Of a stretch of 64,000 bases of DNA, positions 50,811-59,138 are shown piece after piece. The stretch is from Streptomyces sp. TLI_146 (GTDB lineage Bacteria > Actinomycetota > Actinomycetes > Streptomycetales > Streptomycetaceae). The position numbers and the translations under genes are program-made. The notes under the pieces are model-generated. The model made no database searches. It was not told the DNA's origin and worked only from the letters and a program-made list of their open reading frames with translations. Every line of letters starts with the position of its first letter. Position 1 is the stretch's first letter. The DNA lies in the NCBI RefSeq assembly GCF_002846415.1, contig NZ_PJMX01000001.1, forward strand, positions 6,944,001-7,008,000. The letters are read 5' to 3'.

Positions 50811-51979
50811 CGGACCCGCTGAACGGCCCCTCGCCCCATCTCACGCCGGAACACGAGGAGTTCCGTGCGTCGGTGCGTACGTTCTTCCGCAAGGAGGTCG
50901 TGCCCTACGCGGCGGAGTGGGAGCGGCGGCGCGCGATGCCCCGCTCGGCCTGGCACGCCTTCGCCGCCGAGGGGCTGCTCGGGCTCAACCACCCCACCTC
51001 GGTGGGCGGCGCCGGACTCGACTTCTTCCACTCGGTGGTCTTCCTGGAGGAGCTGGGCCGCACCGGCTTCGGGGGAGTGCGCTTCGCGGTGGCGCTGCAC
51101 GCCTACATGGGCACCAGCTACCTCGCCACCAACGGCTCGGCCGAGCTCCAGCAGCGCTATCTGCGCCCGGCCGTCGCGGGCGATCTGATCGCCGGTCTCG
51201 CGATCACCGAACCGCAGGCGGGCTCGGACCTCGGGCGGCTGGAGGCGACGGCCGTCGAGGAAGGTGACCACCTGGTGGTCGATGCCGAGAAGCGCTTCGT
51301 CGTCAACGGAGGTTTCGCGGACTTCTTCGTCACGGCGGTCCGCACGGGGCAACTCCCGGGAAACCAGGGCAGCCTGACCCTGCTGGTGGTGGACCGCAAC
51401 GCCGAGGGCGTCCACGTACACCCCAACGACTCGATCGCCTGGCGGGCCTCGGCCATGGCCGACGTCAGCATGCGCGGGGTGCGGGTGCCCAAGGAGAACG
51501 TGATCGGCCGCCGCAACTCCGGCTTCGTGCAGATCATGAAGAACATGCAGCTGGAGCGGCTGGCGGCGGGGATCTCGGCGGTCGGCGACGCGGCCAACTG
51601 CCTGGACACCACCTGGAAGTACCTCAAGAGCCGGGCCATGTTCGAGTCGACGCTCAGCGCCAAGCAGGCCGTCCGCCACAAGATGGCCGATCTGCTCACC
51701 GAGGTCGAGGCGGCCCGCCAACTCGCCCACCATGCCGCCTGGAGCTACGCCCGCGACCCCCTGTCGATCACCGCCTGCTCGATGGCTAAGCTCAAGGCCA
51801 CCGAAGTGGCCCGGACCGTCGCCGAGGAATGCCGCCATCTGCACGGCTCCGAGGGCTTCCGGGAGGGCGCGCCGATCGTCCAGACCGTGCATGACGCCCA
51901 AGCCGCCACCGTCGCCGCCGGAGCGAGCGAGGTCATGCGCGACATCGTCGTACAGAGCGGATACGAGGAGTTGCCGTGA
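50807..51979 (+). CDS. Acyl-CoA-dehydrogenase-like flavoprotein, candidate cyclopropane-forming enzyme
   Basis: 390 residues. It has the acyl-CoA dehydrogenase fold with LAITEPQAGSDLGRLEATA (FAD site) and LHGSEGFREGAPIVQTVHDAQ. At the site of the catalytic Glu in medium-chain enzymes (YEGTxQ) the sequence reads VAAGASEVMR, so that Glu is Ala. In the kutzneride pathway KtzA, of the same family, removes an alpha-proton from a gamma-chloro aminoacyl thioester and closes a cyclopropane. The identical gene company (halogenase, adenylation, carrier, thioesterase) suggests that job here. Simple alpha,beta-dehydrogenation is the alternative. Confidence 0.8.
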   Translation: MTDPLNGPSPHLTPEHEEFRASVRTFFRKEVVPYAAEWERRRAMPRSAWHAFAAEGLLGLNHPTSVGGAGLDFFHSVVFLEELGRTGFGGVRFAVALHAYMGTSYLATNGSAELQQRYLRPAVAGDLIAGLAITEPQAGSDLGRLEATAVEEGDHLVVDAEKRFVVNGGFADFFVTAVRTGQLPGNQGSLTLLVVDRNAEGVHVHPNDSIAWRASAMADVSMRGVRVPKENVIGRRNSGFVQIMKNMQLERLAAGISAVGDAANCLDTTWKYLKSRAMFESTLSAKQAVRHKMADLLTEVEAARQLAHHAAWSYARDPLSITACSMAKLKATEVARTVAEECRHLHGSEGFREGAPIVQTVHDAQAATVAAGASEVMRDIVVQSGYEELP

Positions 51980-53217
51980 CCACGTCCGAGACGGAGGCGG
52001 CGAGCGCCGGCGGCCCAGCGGGCCCGAAGCCGGAGCCGCAGCGGGGCCCGGGCCTGGCGTCCGAGCTGGTGAGGGCCGGGACGGTCGGTCTGATCGCCGC
52101 GTTCGTGGGGTTCTCCAGCTCGTTCGCGATCGTCCTCGAAGGCCTGACCCGGGTCGGCGCGAGCCGCGCCGAGGCGGCGTCCGGTCTGATGGCCCTCTCC
52201 GTCTCGATGGGCGCCTGCGCGATCTTCCTCAGTCTGCGGCTGCGGATGCCGATCAGCGTCGCCTGGTCGACGCCGGGCGCGGCTCTCCTTGCCGGCTCGG
52301 CCGCGGTCGACGGCGGATTCGGCGCGGCCGTCGGCGCGTTCCTGGTGACCGCCGCGCTGATCGTGGTCACCGGACTGTGGAAGCCGCTCGGCCGCTGGGT
52401 CTCGGCCATCCCGAAACCCCTGGCCAACGCCATGCTCGCGGGGATCCTGCTGCCGCTGTGCCTGGCCCCCGCCAAGGCGGTCCAGGAGAAACCGGCGGTG
52501 GGCCTGGCGATCGTCGTCGTCTGGGCGGCCGTCGGCACCTTCAGGAAGCTGTACGCGGTACCGGCCGCGGTCGTCGTCGCGATCGTCCTGATCACCGCGA
52601 CCACCCACATCTCCGCCGCCGACCTCGGACCGCTGTGGCCCAAGCCGGTCCTGGTCACCCCCGACTTCACGGCGGCGGCCGTCATCGGCATCGCCCTGCC
52701 GCTGTACGTGGTGACGATGGCCTCGCAGAACATCCCGGGCATCGCGGTCCTCAACGTCAACGGCTACGAGCCCGAGCCCGGCCCGCTGTTCGGCTGGACC
52801 GGCGCGTTCGGCCTGGCCTCGGCGCCGTTCGGCGGCCACGCGGTCAACCTCGCCGCGATCACCGCCGCGCTGTGCGCCGACGAGAACGCGGGCCCCGACC
52901 CCCGCAAGCGCTACCGGGCGGCGGCGATCGGCGGCGGCGCCTACGTCCTGCTCGGCCTGGGCGCGGGCGCGGCGGTCGCGTTCGTGGGCGCGGCCCCGCC
53001 CACCCTGATCGAGGCGGTGGCGGGCCTCGCGCTGCTGGGCGCGCTGGGCAACTCGCTGGTGGGGGCGGTGACCGACCCCGGCGACCGCGAGGCCGCGGTG
53101 GTCACGCTGGTGGTGACGGTGTCGGGGGTGCAGTTCTTCGGGATCAGCGGCGCGTTCTGGGGGCTGCTGGCCGGGGGCGCGCTGTACGCGGCGAAGCGGC
53201 GACTGCCGGCGAAGTGA
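51976..53217 (+). CDS. BenE-family benzoate/H+ symporter-like transporter
   Basis: 413 residues with about eleven membrane segments. The family patterns include AAFVGFSSSFAIVLEGL, PISVAWSTPGAALLAG and VVTMASQNIPGIAVLN...PFGGHAVNLAAITAALCA. The GTG overlaps the flavoprotein stop by four bases, so it is the last gene of the halogenase operon. It may import an aromatic acid precursor or move the product. It is an unusual companion for a chloro-amino-acid module. Confidence 0.87.
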   Translation: MTTSETEAASAGGPAGPKPEPQRGPGLASELVRAGTVGLIAAFVGFSSSFAIVLEGLTRVGASRAEAASGLMALSVSMGACAIFLSLRLRMPISVAWSTPGAALLAGSAAVDGGFGAAVGAFLVTAALIVVTGLWKPLGRWVSAIPKPLANAMLAGILLPLCLAPAKAVQEKPAVGLAIVVVWAAVGTFRKLYAVPAAVVVAIVLITATTHISAADLGPLWPKPVLVTPDFTAAAVIGIALPLYVVTMASQNIPGIAVLNVNGYEPEPGPLFGWTGAFGLASAPFGGHAVNLAAITAALCADENAGPDPRKRYRAAAIGGGAYVLLGLGAGAAVAFVGAAPPTLIEAVAGLALLGALGNSLVGAVTDPGDREAAVVTLVVTVSGVQFFGISGAFWGLLAGGALYAAKRRLPAK

Positions 53218-53245
53218 GACGGGCCCCGGCGGTGAGGGCCGCGCG

Positions 53246-54388
53246 TCACTCCCCGAAGAGATGGGCCTCGATCGCCTCGTTGTACTTCTGGAGCGCGAAC
53301 TCCTGCGTACCAAAGCAGTGTTCCTCGTTGGCGCCGGTCGTCAGACCTATCTGGATCTCGCGATAGATTTCCAGGTCCTCGTACTGCACCTGATAGGTCA
53401 GCTGCCGGTTCTCCTCCCACTGCTCGACGTTGCCTTCCCGCACCGATCCCTTGGGCACGATGAGGCGCAGTTTCACGAGCGTACGGGTCGGGCCCAGCGG
53501 GTGACTGGTAATCCACAGGAAGTGGTCCGACTGATGGAGCACGGTCTCATTGGGAAAGATCGTGTGGATCACGTTCGCCACCGACAGAAGACGCCGTTCA
53601 CTGCGTTCCGTCTTCGTGATGAAGTTTATCGACCGCTTCGGCAGGATCGACCGCAGATGGGGCCCGAACGAGTCGAAGAAGAAGGTGCTGTTCTCGAAGA
53701 GCGGGTTCGCGCTCTTCGCATGGAGGAACGGGAAGTGGTAACCCTCAAGGGTGCCTTCGACGACCAGCTTCCAATTGATCTCCCACTCCTGGCTCTCGGC
53801 GCCGTAGATCTCGTACGAGGAGAGGTCGAGATCCGCGATGTCGGGACGGAAGTCGCCCAGGAACGCGTCGAGGTCGGCCCGGCCCGGATTCTCCTCGGGC
53901 ATCAGCCAGACGAACCCGTACGCCTCCACCGCCGGGAGCGCCACCAGGTTGCGTTTTCCCCGCTCGACGCCGGGGAAGCAGTGCGGGCTCGGGATCGCGG
54001 CGAGGGTGCCATCCAGGTCGTAACGCCAGGCGTGATAACCGCAGATGAACTGTCGGCGCTCGCCCGACGCGTCCTTTTCCAGACGGGCTCCGCGATGCCG
54101 GCAGGCGTTGAGGAAGACATGCGCTAACCCGTCCTGGTCGCGGCTGACGATCAGCGGTCTGCCGAAATGCTCCAGGGTCGCGAAGGTGCCGGGCGCCGGA
54201 ATCTCGGAGCTGTGCACCAGCATCGAGGGCAACTTGGTGAAAATACGGTCGAGTTCCGCCCGGTACCACTCCGGCGACTGATAGCGGTCGACGCTGACCC
54301 GGGTGTCCGTGTCGGTCAGCGGGAGTCGCTTGTCGCGAAGGTGCTCCAGGGCGCGGTCCAGGATCCGGAGTTCCTCGTCGCGATCCAT
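53246..54388 (-). CDS. Rieske-type ring-hydroxylating oxygenase, alpha subunit
   Basis: 380 residues. The Rieske cluster motif is CRHRGARLEKD...CGYHAWRYDLDG. The mononuclear iron motif is NWKLVVEGTLEGYHFPFLH. No beta subunit, ferredoxin or reductase is encoded nearby, so it must borrow electron partners, as do many tailoring Rieske enzymes in natural-product pathways. It converges on the BenE gene. Substrate unknown. Its codon use is slightly less GC-rich near the C-terminus than its neighbours. Confidence 0.88.
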   Translation of the reverse strand: MDRDEELRILDRALEHLRDKRLPLTDTDTRVSVDRYQSPEWYRAELDRIFTKLPSMLVHSSEIPAPGTFATLEHFGRPLIVSRDQDGLAHVFLNACRHRGARLEKDASGERRQFICGYHAWRYDLDGTLAAIPSPHCFPGVERGKRNLVALPAVEAYGFVWLMPEENPGRADLDAFLGDFRPDIADLDLSSYEIYGAESQEWEINWKLVVEGTLEGYHFPFLHAKSANPLFENSTFFFDSFGPHLRSILPKRSINFITKTERSERRLLSVANVIHTIFPNETVLHQSDHFLWITSHPLGPTRTLVKLRLIVPKGSVREGNVEQWEENRQLTYQVQYEDLEIYREIQIGLTTGANEEHCFGTQEFALQKYNEAIEAHLFGE

Positions 54389-54468
54389 CCGCCAACTCCC
54401 TCCAAGTCCCGTACGGGGTTTGGGTCCGCCGGAATTCTATAGCCAATTGGTCAGGGGTGACGAGACCT

Positions 54469-54513
54469 GTTCAATGTCAAAAAACACGCGGTTGAACGGC
54501 GGGTGTTGAACGG
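54469..54513. promoter_or_regulatory. Repeated TTGAAC sites between the Rieske and antiporter genes
   Basis: GTTCAA (54469-54474) is followed by two direct copies of TTGAACGG (54492-54499 and 54506-54513), 14 bp apart. They lie in the AT-richer 195-bp divergent gap, upstream of both starts. Spacing of about one to two helical turns suggests a regulator binding site. No regulator for it is identified. Confidence 0.35.
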
Positions 54514-54583
54514 GAGTTGTGCCATTGCGCAAAGCATCTGTAGAACAGCGCGACACCCTGCGGCCCGACAGGAGTGAGCCGAC

Positions 54584-55909
54584 GTGCAGACGCATCAGCT
54601 ACTCGCCGGATCCACCGCACCCCCCACCGGACGGTTTCTCCTCGCCCTCGCCGTCATCCTCGCGGTGGCCTTCGTCCTGGCCCGGCTGGCGCAGCGGGTG
54701 CGGCAGCCCGCCGTGATGGGGGAGATCATCGGCGGCATCCTGCTGGGCCCGAGCCTGCTCTCCCTCTTCCCGGGCGGGCTGGAGACCCGGCTGGTGGCAC
54801 CCGCCACGCTGCCCTACCTCCAGCTCCTGTCCCAACTGGGCCTGGTGCTCTTCATGTTCGGCGTGGGCTACCAGTTCGACGTCGGCCACCTGCGCACGCC
54901 CACCGCGAAACGGCAGGTGGCGGCGGTCTCGCTGAGCTCGGTGGCGCTGCCGTTCGCGCTGGGCGCGGGCCTCGCGTACGGGCTCTACCCGTGGCTGAGC
55001 AAGTCCGAGCTGAAGACGGACGGGCCGCTCGGCCCGGCGCTCTTCCTCGGCGCGGCGATGTCCATCACCGCCTTCCCCGTCCTGGCCCGCATTTTGGCCG
55101 AACGCGGTCTGTACAAGGACCCGTTGGGGTCCATCTCGCTCGCCTGCGCGGCCGTCCAGGACTTCCTCGCCTGGTGCATCCTGGCGGCCGTGGTCGTGGT
55201 GGTCCGCGCGAGCGGGCCGTGGCCGCTGGCCCGGATGGCGCTGGAGTCGGCGCTGCTGCTCGCCGCGCTCGTCCTGCTCGTACGGCCGGGCCTGACCTGG
55301 CTCCTCGACCCGGCCAGACCGTGGGCGGGCGGCACCGCGCTCACCCATGCCGTGCTCGTGGTCGGGGTCCTGCTCACCGCCGTCGCAACCGACGAGATCG
55401 GCCTGCACGCGGTCTTCGGCGCGTTCGCGTTCGGCGCGGTGGTCCCGCGCGCCCGGATCGACGAGACGGCCCCGCAGGTCCCCGAACGCATCGAGCAGAC
55501 CAGCCTGCTGCTCCTGCCGGTCTTCTTCACGGTCACCGGCATGTCCGTCGACATCTCCGGCCTCGGCGGCCGGGGCCTGGCCATGATGGCGGTGGTCCTG
55601 GTGGCGGCCTGCGCGGGCAAGTTCACCGGCGCGTTCGGCGCGGCCCGCCTGACCGGCGCGACCCCGCGCGAGGCCACCGCCCTCGGCGCGCTCCTCAACG
55701 CCCGCGGCCTGACCGAACTCGTCATCCTCAACGTGGGCCTGGGTCTCGGCGTCATCGACACCCGGCTGTTCACGGCGATGGTGCTGATGGCGGTGATCAC
55801 CACGCTGATGACGGGGCCGCTGCTGCACCGGGTGCGTCCACCCCTCCCGTCCGAGGACACCGCCTCGGGCACGCGTCCCCCGCGGGCTTCGATAGGCTCG
55901 GCGCCGTAA
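54584..55909 (+). CDS. CPA2-type cation:proton antiporter
   Basis: 441 residues from GTG 54584 with about twelve membrane segments. It has the KefB/NapA-type pattern QPAVMGEIIGGILLGPSLL, GAAMSITAFPVLARIL and LGALLNARGLTELVILN, with no C-terminal TrkA-N domain. It exchanges Na+ or K+ for protons, and relatives occur in antibiotic clusters. Divergent from the Rieske gene, it could be part of the cluster or the first flanking gene. Confidence 0.88.
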   Translation: MQTHQLLAGSTAPPTGRFLLALAVILAVAFVLARLAQRVRQPAVMGEIIGGILLGPSLLSLFPGGLETRLVAPATLPYLQLLSQLGLVLFMFGVGYQFDVGHLRTPTAKRQVAAVSLSSVALPFALGAGLAYGLYPWLSKSELKTDGPLGPALFLGAAMSITAFPVLARILAERGLYKDPLGSISLACAAVQDFLAWCILAAVVVVVRASGPWPLARMALESALLLAALVLLVRPGLTWLLDPARPWAGGTALTHAVLVVGVLLTAVATDEIGLHAVFGAFAFGAVVPRARIDETAPQVPERIEQTSLLLLPVFFTVTGMSVDISGLGGRGLAMMAVVLVAACAGKFTGAFGAARLTGATPREATALGALLNARGLTELVILNVGLGLGVIDTRLFTAMVLMAVITTLMTGPLLHRVRPPLPSEDTASGTRPPRASIGSAP

Positions 55910-55941
55910 GCGCCGGGTAAAGGGACATACGGGGGCAGAAC

Positions 55942-57738
55942 ATGACGGACCATCGGCAGCAAGGCGGCGGGGCGAACGGTCCGGCGACGGATCCGGGGGT
56001 GTTCCAGCCGCTGGCGGAGGACGACCCGCGCTCTGTGGCCGGATATCTGCTGAGCGCACGGCTCGGCGCCGGTGGCATGGGCAAGGTGTACCTCTCGTAC
56101 ACGCCCGGCGGGCGGCCCGTCGCGATCAAGGTGATCCGCCCCGAGTTCGCCGAGGACCCCGAATTCCGCCGCCGGTTCCAGCAGGAGGTACGGGCCGCGC
56201 AGCGCGTACAGGGTCTCTACACCGCGCCCGTGGTCGACAGCGACACCGAAGGACCGCACCCCTGGCTGGCCACGGCGTACGTCCAGGGGCCCTCCCTGCA
56301 CGCGGCCGTCGCCGCCCATGGCGCGATGCCGGTGGCGACCGTTCTGCTGCTGGTGGCCGGGATCGCCGAGGCGCTCCAGGTCATTCACCAGGCGGGCATC
56401 GTCCACCGCGATCTCAAGCCGTCCAACGTGCTGCTCGCGGTCGACGGGCCGCGCGTCATCGACTTCGGCATCGCCAGGGCCGCGGACGCCACCGCGCTCA
56501 CCGGTACGGGTGTCAGCGTCGGCACCCCCTCCTTCATGTCGCCGGAGCAGGCGGCCGGGACGAGCTGCACGGCGGCGACCGACGTCTTCGCGCTCGGCCA
56601 GATCGCGGTCTTCGCGGCGACGGGTGCCGCGGCCTTCGGCGACGGTTCCTCGCACGCGGTCCTCTACCGGATCGTGCACGAGGACCCGGATCTGTCGCGG
56701 CTGCCGGACGAGCTGCGGGAGATCGTCACCGCCTGTCTGAGCAAGGACCCGGCGCACCGGCCGTCCCCCGCCCAGGTCATCGAGATGTGCGGCCGGGCCT
56801 CCCAGGACCCGGCGCTGCGCCGCCCGGAGGGCTGGCTGCCCTCCTCGTACGCGGCCGACCTCACCCAGGCGGCGGCCCCCACTCCGCCGCCGCAGCCCGC
56901 CCACCCGCCGACGCAGGCGGCCACGGCCGCACCCCCGGCGTACTCCCCGACCCAGGCGGCCGCGGCCCCGGTGTACCCCCCGACGCAGACCGCCCCGCAG
57001 ACACCGCCGCCGGTGTACCCGCCGACCCAGTCCGCGTATCCGCACCCCGTACAGCCGCAGTCGCTTCACGCTCCCGCGGCGGGGACGGTCGCGGGCCATC
57101 CGGCTCCGCCGCAGCCGCCGCGCAAGCGCAACCGTGCCGCACTGGTCGCCGCGGGAGCGGGCGCCGCCGTGCTCATCGGTGTCGGCGCGTACCTGGTGGG
57201 GCAGCTCTCCGGCAGTGACTCGGACGGCGGTAAGGACAGCAACAACAGCGGCAAGAAGGACAGCGCGTCGTCGCAGCCCGGCGGCGCGGCTTCGGGTGCG
57301 GGCGTCGGCAGCGGGAACAACAAGGCCCCGGCGGCGCCGAAGGCAGCCGTATACACCAACATGAGCATTCCCATCGGCTACTCCGTGAAGTTCGCCGACG
57401 AGCCGCCCCAGCCGCAGAAGATGGACGTGTTCTACGAGGGCGACTTCGGCTACGCGGCCGACATGGTCAACGGAGACGCCCTCGCCACCAACCAGTCGAA
57501 GAACACCATGGCGCTGCTGGACGCCGGCGAGCCGGGCTCCCTGGCGGGCTGCCGCGCCAACACCCGGTACACGACGTCCATCACCAAGGACAAGCTCGGC
57601 AAGGGGTCCCGGATCTGCGTGAAGACCGGCTCCGGGCACTACGGCCTGGTCACCGTGCGCGGATTCGCCCCCAAGGAGTCGCCGAGCCAGTTCGTCGGCG
57701 TGGACCTCACGGTGTGGCGCAGCGTGTCCACCTCCTGA
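55942..57738 (+). CDS. PASTA-less transmembrane Ser/Thr protein kinase
   Basis: 598 residues. Residues 36-290 hold a Hanks kinase: glycine loop GAGGMGKVY, Lys63 (AIKV), HRD 155-157 (HRDLKPSNVLL) and DFG 174-176. A Pro/Gln-rich linker with repeated PPTQAA/PPTQT units follows. One membrane segment at about 393-412 comes after RKRNR, then an extracytoplasmic C-terminal domain of about 180 residues with paired Cys. It likely senses an external cue. It follows the antiporter by 32 bp. Confidence 0.92.
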   Translation: MTDHRQQGGGANGPATDPGVFQPLAEDDPRSVAGYLLSARLGAGGMGKVYLSYTPGGRPVAIKVIRPEFAEDPEFRRRFQQEVRAAQRVQGLYTAPVVDSDTEGPHPWLATAYVQGPSLHAAVAAHGAMPVATVLLLVAGIAEALQVIHQAGIVHRDLKPSNVLLAVDGPRVIDFGIARAADATALTGTGVSVGTPSFMSPEQAAGTSCTAATDVFALGQIAVFAATGAAAFGDGSSHAVLYRIVHEDPDLSRLPDELREIVTACLSKDPAHRPSPAQVIEMCGRASQDPALRRPEGWLPSSYAADLTQAAAPTPPPQPAHPPTQAATAAPPAYSPTQAAAAPVYPPTQTAPQTPPPVYPPTQSAYPHPVQPQSLHAPAAGTVAGHPAPPQPPRKRNRAALVAAGAGAAVLIGVGAYLVGQLSGSDSDGGKDSNNSGKKDSASSQPGGAASGAGVGSGNNKAPAAPKAAVYTNMSIPIGYSVKFADEPPQPQKMDVFYEGDFGYAADMVNGDALATNQSKNTMALLDAGEPGSLAGCRANTRYTTSITKDKLGKGSRICVKTGSGHYGLVTVRGFAPKESPSQFVGVDLTVWRSVSTS

Positions 57739-57762
57739 CCGCGCGGCCCCGCCCGCGCCCCG

Positions 57763-58779
57763 TCAGGCCGTGCTGAGCGGATGGGCCGCCGTGGCCGAGC
57801 GCGGGGGCCAGGCGCGCGGGGCGAGGATGCCGAGCACGTAGGCGCGGGCGACCAGGGCGGGGCGGGTCGCGGCGCCCAGCAGGTCCCGCAGGCGGCTGAG
57901 GTGGTAGTCGACCGTCTGCCGGGACAGCTTCAGCGAACTGGCGATGTCGCCGTTGCTGCTGCCCGCCGCCAGCAGCGAGAGGATGCGGATCTGCGCGGCG
58001 GTGAGGGACGGATGGGCCTCGTGGGCGAGGCTCAGATGGGTGACCACGGCCCAGACGTGCCGCGCGCGGGTGGCGGAGTGGCCGACCGTCGTCAGATGGA
58101 GCTGTGCGCGGCGCTGCCGCCCCTGGGCGTCGACGAGCACCGCGGACGTCTCCAGCCTTCTGGTGCGGCGCGCTATCAGCCCGTTCCACCTGCGGTGCAG
58201 CCGGTCGAGGCCGGGGTCGGGGGCGAGCAGGGTGTGCGCGCGGCGGCCGACCAGGTCGGGCAGGCCGATCCGGAACAGCTCGGCGGCCGCCGCGCTCGCC
58301 TCGACCACGCGCCCGTTCGCCGACAGCAGCGCGCAGGGCAGGCCGCTGTGGTCGCGCAGGGCCTGGAGGTTGTCCTCGGCCTCCTGCCACTGGACCATGG
58401 CGCGCAGTTGGTCCGTGACGTCCACGTAGATCCCGGCGACACAGGTCCGCTCGTTCTCCCGGACCGGGAACCGGTGGCCCACCGCCCGGCCCGCGCTGCC
58501 GTCCGGGCGCCGGTAGTCGAGGGTGTGGCGCACCGGCGTCCCCCGGGTGAGGATCTCCTGGTCGAGGGCGCGGAACTGGACGGCCTCGGCGGGGGCGTCG
58601 AAGTCCTCGATGTACTTGCCGACGAGCTCGTCCGGCACGGCGCCGTACAGGTGCGCGTAGGCGTGGTTGGCCCACAGATAGCGGCCCTGGCAGTCGCGGA
58701 TGAAGGCCGCGGCCGGGGCGAGGTCCACGAGGCCCGCGAAGGCGGCACCGGCATCGTCCACAGCGGTCCCTCTGTTCAT
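57763..58779 (-). CDS. PAS-domain LuxR-family regulator
   Basis: 338 residues from ATG 58779. Two PAS domains (FAGLVDLAPAAAFIRDCQGRYLWANHAYAHLYG; LPCALLSANGRVVEASAAAAELFRIG) precede a LuxR HTH (LTAAQIRILSLLAAGSSNGDIASSLKLSRQTVDYHLSRLRDLLGAATRPALVARAYVLG). No response-regulator receiver is present, so the PAS domains are the sensors. It is divergent from the ATP-grasp operon and could activate it. The 3' end converges on the kinase gene with a 24-bp gap. Confidence 0.9.
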   Translation of the reverse strand: MNRGTAVDDAGAAFAGLVDLAPAAAFIRDCQGRYLWANHAYAHLYGAVPDELVGKYIEDFDAPAEAVQFRALDQEILTRGTPVRHTLDYRRPDGSAGRAVGHRFPVRENERTCVAGIYVDVTDQLRAMVQWQEAEDNLQALRDHSGLPCALLSANGRVVEASAAAAELFRIGLPDLVGRRAHTLLAPDPGLDRLHRRWNGLIARRTRRLETSAVLVDAQGRQRRAQLHLTTVGHSATRARHVWAVVTHLSLAHEAHPSLTAAQIRILSLLAAGSSNGDIASSLKLSRQTVDYHLSRLRDLLGAATRPALVARAYVLGILAPRAWPPRSATAAHPLSTA

Positions 58780-59138
58780 ATCCGTTCCGTACGCCACTGA
58801 TTGACGCACAGTTATCTCCCGATGGGTATCCCCTTCAGATCGCACGCATGCTCGGTTCTCGGCCGAAGTGGCGGCCCCCGCGAGCCCCGTCGAGCGCTCC
58901 AAGCGCCCCGAAAGGCTCCGCTATTCAGGCATTTGCCTGAGTACCAGGTGCCCCTGGTGGCGTTTGGATCGCCTGTCGCGTGGTCCTCTTGAGTGAGCGG
59001 GTGAACACGCCCCGAACACAGGCACCGGGCGATTCCCCCGCTCCTGACGCGCATCACCGATTCCGTACGACGACGCGTACGACGACGGATGCGACGCGTA
59101 CGGCACGTACCGACATGGACGAATGGAGACGAACTTCA
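58780..59138. promoter_or_regulatory. Divergent gap with tandem CGTACGACGACG repeat
   Basis: 359 bp between the PAS-LuxR and ATP-grasp genes. It contains two tandem copies of CGTACGACGACG (59064-59087) followed by related CGACGCGTACG units up to about 59100. These repeats lie 50-75 bp upstream of the GTG start and may bind the LuxR regulator. I see no gene in the gap. Confidence 0.4.

Noticed and set aside
53246..54388. Rieske oxygenase as part of a benzoate degradation operon
   Set aside because: No beta subunit, reductase, diol dehydrogenase or catechol pathway genes are present.
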